Shown piece after piece: positions 60,283 through 64,000 of a DNA stretch of 64,000 nucleotides. The notes below the pieces were generated by a model that searched no databases, was not told the DNA's origin, and was given only the letters and a program-made list of their open reading frames with translations. A program made the position numbers and the translations under genes. Positions within the stretch are counted from its first letter, which is position 1. Each line of letters starts with the position of its first letter. Source of the stretch: Scilla litardierei (lineage: Eukaryota > Streptophyta > Magnoliopsida > Asparagales > Asparagaceae); contig CM061140.1 in NCBI GenBank assembly GCA_030789695.1, positions 84,258,422 to 84,322,421 of the forward strand. Reading direction: 5' to 3'.

Positions 60283-60920
60283 CTACTTGGCGCTTCCGCC
60301 AGTCACGACGCCCTCTCCCTCAAGGGAATCTCCCACCGCCCCGCCGGCCTCCGGCTCGTCAACCTCCCCTCCGTCTCCATCCCCCTCCTCGTCGTCGCTG
60401 CATGCGGCGAGCCCGTCGAGGTCGATCTCTACCGGCGGGACCAGGCCCGCCACCTTCTCCTTCATCCGAGCCAAGCAAGCTTCCCATCCCTCCGCGTGGC
60501 CCTTCTCCATGCCCTCGGACATCGACTTTGCGAGGGCGGGGACGACGATTCTCTCCTGGTACGTCCGAAATTCCTCGACCCTACGGGCCAGCTCCTCCTC
60601 GGCGGCCTTGGCACGCCCCGCTAGGTCCTCCGCACGGGACTCCTCCCTTCTAAGGGCCTCCTCCAGCTCCTTCGCTCTCCCTCCAGCCTCGGCCGCCCGC
60701 TGCTCATGATCAGACATGACCATCTTCAGGCGCTCTACCTCGGCCTCATATCGGCCGCCCCGCTCCCTCTCCTTCTCCAGGTCCTCGCCAGCGCTCTTAC
60801 GAACGGCAGCGAGCTCGGCGACCATTCTAGCCACGGCGCCCTCGGCCTTATGTATGGCCGGCACGTGCCGCATCATCCCGAGCATCAAGTTGAGGATCTG
60901 CGTAAAGAAACGCCGAAAAG
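60283..60920 (-). pseudogene. Antisense coiled-coil ORF, N-terminus cut off by the Athila insertion
   Basis: An open frame read leftwards, about 212 codons, ending at 60283. Its long central part (roughly residues 25-130) is heptad-like and rich in Ala, Glu and Arg, as in a coiled coil. The C-terminal tail is strongly acidic (DDEEGDGDGG and following). At the right it runs into the Athila LTR at 60921; the only start codons there are supplied by the LTR or are internal, so the true N-terminus lies beyond that element. Tat-lineage elements are known to carry extra ORFs between pol and the 3' LTR, some antisense and with coiled coils. Position and orientation fit that, which makes it an element gene rather than a host gene. 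The assignment is inference. Confidence 0.6.
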
Positions 60921-61214
60921 TGATCACTCCTTATTTTACACTTTTTACCGCATGTTTGCATGCCATTTAGATCGCCCAAATCATGTTTTTCACGATATAT
61001 CGACGATATTGCGATGCTTTTCACGATTTGTTGTTTTTGTCGCATTTCAGGTGATTTGGCGCGATTTGGGGTGATCTCGAGATGCGCTTACTCCAGAGGG
61101 TCGCCGACGACCTCCCCGAGGGGTATTTTGCTGTTGGAGAGGAGCGGAAGAAGAACGGACGTCGCATGAGCGACGAGGAGGCCAAAACAAGCAATTTGGG
61201 CATGTTTTATGTCC

Positions 61215-61595
61215 CACTCGGCCGAGTGAAGGAGTCACTCGGCCGACCAGCGAGACACCGCTCGGCCGACCAGATCAGACACGATTCATACGTGCACTCG
61301 GCCGAGCGACGGAGACCACATCGGCCGAGTGACGAGACCCCGTCCGCCCGAGTGGCGCCCAGACGAAGCCCTTCAAAAATCACCAAGTTATTGTTTTTCG
61401 GCTGCCTGAGCTTCAGAAGACCCACTCGGCCGAGTGGATAATTCCGTCCGCCCGAGTACCACGAAGCCATCGGCCGAGTGACGACAATTCACTCGGCTGA
61501 GCCGCCCCCGAAGTGAAGACCCCTGAAGATCGAGACTTACTGGAAAATTACAGGGTTTTCACTTGGCCGAGCGACTTTTGTCACTCGGCCGAGTG
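61215..61595. promoter_or_regulatory. Palindrome cluster in U3 of the Athila 5' LTR
   Basis: Repeated CACTCGGCCGAGTG-like motifs (for example 61215-61228 and 61581-61594) with several one-sided or imperfect copies between. It ends about 85 bp before TATTTAA, as in the satellite-embedded copies, so the arrangement survived the divergence of the two subfamilies. Confidence 0.7.
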
Positions 61596-62072
61596 CGACG
61601 CGCTGCCTGTAGCGAAAATTGCGGAAAACAGGCTGTGCAGGGGTATTTTGGTCACAGTTTTTGGACGATTTTGGGGGCTATTTAACCCCTGTTTTTACCC
61701 TAGTTTGGGGGCCTCTCTCTTAGAATTTTTGCAGCTTTTTAGATTAGCTTTTTAGTTTTATTCTTGTGATTGGAGAGGAGACAAAATTGGATCTTTGTAG
61801 GATAAATTGAAGAACTCCATTGGTTTGCTTTTCTCTTCTCTAAAAATTCTATTTTTATTGCATATCTCAATATTGTGATGAATTATATTGCTTATTTCAT
61901 TGATTATTTTTGTGATCTTGCTATGAATTGTGAGTAGTCGTCACGTCTTGGGGCGTGGGGATGAACCCTACAAGCCCTATTTCATAATTGTGATGAATTG
62001 GTAGAAATTGTGTTAGAATTGCTACTAGGGATTAGATTGGGATCAATTTACTACGGATGGCTAGGAATTCAC

Positions 62073-62375
62073 ATCGATTGGGATTTGCAAGAGATTGGAT
62101 CCCAATTCGATAGGAAACCCTAGAAATCCGAATTGGGTTGGAATCGAATTTCCGTAGTATCGGTTTGCAAGAGATTGGACCGATACTAGGGTTTCCGGTT
62201 CTAATTCCTCGCCAATACCCGTTTGCAAGAGATTGGACGGGTAGGAACTATCCCAAACTAGGTCGTGGACCGAGTTTGCAAGAGATTGGGCTCGGTGCGC
62301 GATTGAACGATGATGTTGATCCTAATGCTAGCTTCCCTAGGCTAGGGTTTGCAAGAGATTGGACCCGAACCTAGG
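62073..62375 (+). other. Five constant-loop hairpins in the Athila 5' LTR
   Basis: Loops TTGCAAGAGATTGG at 62085, 62165, 62223, 62276 and 62349. Arms: ATCGATTGGGAT with ATCCCAATTCGAT; TAGTATCGGT with ACCGATACTA (perfect 10 bp); TACCCGT with ACGGGTA (perfect 7 bp); ACCGAGT with GCTCGGT (T.G closing pair); CCTAGGCTAGGGT with ACCCGAACCTAGG (11 of 13). Compared with copy 4, hairpins 2 and 4 are better paired here. In hairpin 4 the stem sequence has changed between subfamilies but still pairs. Confidence 0.85.
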
Positions 62376-62741
62376 ATAGCTATAGACCGGCAATAGCGCG
62401 AGAGCGTGCGCTTGGTTCTACATTCAGTTGCAACTAGTTCATCCAAAATCTTGTTCTAGCAACTTTGATACCGATGAACCGCTTTTACGAAATATGGTGA
62501 GTAGCGGGAATTCCCCATTCCCTAGACGTTCTTTATTTGATTTGATATTCCCGTACTTTGTCTGACGATTGTGACAGGATCGTCAAAGGCAAATTTCTCT
62601 CTTCTTAAATAGCCAGGTTGATCGGAACAAGCACGGTCATTCGTCCTCCCTGTGTTCGATAACCCGCTCGCTGCTACACCGTGCACTTGCGGTAAAACTA
62701 CAACCGTTCTTTTGGGTTACATCCCGGAGCGATCAAGTTTT

Positions 62742-62759
62742 TGGCGACGTTGCCGGGGA
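62742..62759 (+). promoter_or_regulatory. Primer binding site of the Athila element
   Basis: TGGCGACGTTGCCGGGGA, six bases after the LTR end. It matches the tRNA-Asp-type site known from Athila elements (TGGCGCCGTTGCCGGGGA) at 17 of 18 positions, from memory of that family. A short (TTA)n tract follows at about 62801-62822. Confidence 0.8.
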
Positions 62760-62892
62760 GGTGATTGCGTTTGATCTTACCACCCTAGCTATTTCCTTTT
62801 CTTATTATTATTATTATTATTTCCATTCCTTCATTTTTACCTAACCCTTCCACGGTACTAATCATTTCTTTGAAACTCTGTTTTCCCTGTGC

Positions 62893-64000
62893 ATGTACAC
62901 GAGATCTACGGCGGACCCTGAAGCTATATTATTTGATCCCGAGATCGAACGTACCGCGCGGAGACTTAGAGCGGAAAGGAGACAAAATCCGGAAGGGCGG
63001 TTTATGACCAACCCGGAAACTGCGGACCAATTAGCGGCAAGGATGGCGAGGATAATTTCTATTCGAGATAGGCTTCGGCCTAAGACCTCTTTTACGACCT
63101 CATCCATTGCCGTGCCGGAGTTGGCGGCTGACAAGAACTTCGAGCTAAAGACTGGACTAGTGGTTCTGATGCAGCAGGATCCATTTCATGGGAATGCCCA
63201 TGAAAATCCTCACTACCACATGCAATTATTCTTGTCGAAGTGCGCCACATTTCAGATGCCGGGGGTCTCCATCGATGCCATCAGACTGCGTCTCTTCCCC
63301 TTCATGCTAAAGGATAAGGCACTCTATTGGCTGAGGACGCAGGCTGACGGAGTCTTCACCTCTTGGGACGAGTTGGCAAGTGCATTCATTGAAAAGTTCT
63401 ATCCGCCATCCAAGACGGTGAAGATCCGGAGCGCTCTCATGTCCTTCAAGCAAGGACCCCAGGAGACGCTCTATGAGGCTTGGGAGTGTTTTAAGGATTT
63501 GCAGCATCAATGCCCGCATCATAGCATTGAAGATTGGGAGCTAGTTCATAGCTTCTACAACGGTCTCCAACCGGGGACCAAACAAATTATTGATGCCGTG
63601 GCGAATGGTGCTATCTTGTCAAAGACTCTCGAGGAAGCTACGGCCCTAATTGAGGGGAAGGCCTCAAACAACCAACAATGGGGCGATGAGCGAGGACACT
63701 CTATGTCCTCCTTAAAGCCAACTAGTATCTATGAGACGAAGGCCGTAGCGGAGCTTACAAGCAAGTTTGATTCTCTCCACAAGGTAGTGGAGAGACTGGA
63801 GAAGTTTATCACGGAGCCCCAAGGAACCCCTTCCACCTCCGCTCCAACGAACCAAATGTGTGATTGGCAAGACCAATCTCAAGCCATGTATATGGGAGGA
63901 GAGCAAGGAGAAGGATCCTTGGAGCAAGTACAATATTTCACGGGGAACCAAGGATATTGGGCCAATCCGGCCACAAGAAATCATCCTGGATTCTCTTACG
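62893..64000 (+). CDS. gag: Athila gag, N-terminal 369 codons, open at the window edge
   Basis: Capsid protein of a Ty3/gypsy Athila retrotransposon. ATG 62893 is the first Met of the frame, 157 bp after the LTR. The frame is intact for 1108 bp to the right edge with no stop. The retrotransposon gag domain is clear at about residues 110-235: ALYWLRT, SWDELASAFIEKFYPPSKT, LYEAWECFKDL, CPHH and HSFYNGL, all canonical Athila features. A Gln/Gly/Ser-rich region follows from about residue 255. Unlike the Tat gag at 51696 it has no internal stops, suggesting a younger insertion. Zinc knuckle, protease and pol would lie to the right. Confidence 0.93.
   Translation, partial: MYTRSTADPEAILFDPEIERTARRLRAERRQNPEGRFMTNPETADQLAARMARIISIRDRLRPKTSFTTSSIAVPELAADKNFELKTGLVVLMQQDPFHGNAHENPHYHMQLFLSKCATFQMPGVSIDAIRLRLFPFMLKDKALYWLRTQADGVFTSWDELASAFIEKFYPPSKTVKIRSALMSFKQGPQETLYEAWECFKDLQHQCPHHSIEDWELVHSFYNGLQPGTKQIIDAVANGAILSKTLEEATALIEGKASNNQQWGDERGHSMSSLKPTSIYETKAVAELTSKFDSLHKVVERLEKFITEPQGTPSTSAPTNQMCDWQDQSQAMYMGGEQGEGSLEQVQYFTGNQGYWANPATRNHPGFSY

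Larger units (their letters stand above)
60921..62735 (+). mobile_element. 5' LTR of an Athila element
   Basis: 1815 bp, TGATCACTCC to GGAGCGATCA, followed by a primer binding site and gag. It is a diverged relative of the four LTRs in the satellite: same order of palindrome cluster (61215-61595), TATTTAA (61679-61685), conserved GGGCGTGGGGATGAACCCTA segment, five constant-loop hairpins (62073-62375) and a closing CGGTAAAACTAC region. It inserted into the antisense ORF; the 5 bp before it are AAAAG. The 3' LTR lies beyond the window. Confidence 0.92.

Noticed and set aside
1..64000. Bacterial contamination because of high GC content
   Set aside because: Plant-type Athila, Tat and Sirevirus elements with target duplications are embedded in the GC-rich DNA.

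Overview
This is nuclear DNA of a flowering plant, almost certainly from pericentromeric or other heterochromatin. The evidence is the content: Ty3/gypsy elements of the Athila and Tat types, a Sirevirus-like copia solo LTR, and about 36 kb of one GC-rich satellite. I recognise no complete host gene, rRNA or tRNA. Species cannot be named from this window.

Layout. Positions 1-42971 are a satellite of 80-82 bp monomers (most often 81 bp), open at the left edge and interrupted by four copies of one Athila-type LTR: 25211-26960, 27618-29101, 29745-31566 and 40174-41999. All four sit in the same phase of the monomer next to the same CCGGG. The two complete copies are flanked on both sides by CCGGG, so one insertion was probably copied along with the satellite. 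Positions 42972-47061 are the 3' end of a Tat-type element: non-coding 3' region, polypurine tract, 3' LTR 45923-47061. Positions 47062-50527 are AT-rich DNA ending in three 280 bp repeats that look like tandemly duplicated exons. A second Tat-type element starts with its 5' LTR (50528-51660), primer binding site, damaged gag (51696-53458) and a protease segment (to 54505). It has no reverse transcriptase, RNase H or integrase, and continues with a 12-copy tandem repeat of 211-212 bp (54581-57060) and a 3' region. That 3' region is split by a copia solo LTR (58438-60156, target duplication ATTTA). It resumes with an antisense coiled-coil reading frame (60920-60283), which is cut by a younger Athila element: 5' LTR 60921-62735, primer binding site, and gag open to the right edge.

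Main reading. The 81 bp satellite monomer aligns to the first 81 bp of the 212 bp repeat inside the Tat-type element at 65 of 81 positions without gaps. The satellite also abuts the 3' region of another Tat-type element in the place where the downstream element carries its 212 bp array. The window therefore appears to hold both a satellite and its probable source, the tandem repeat of a non-autonomous Tat-type element. A second unusual structure lies in the transcribed part of the Athila LTRs: five consecutive hairpins that share one 14-base loop while their stems differ from each other and remain self-complementary.
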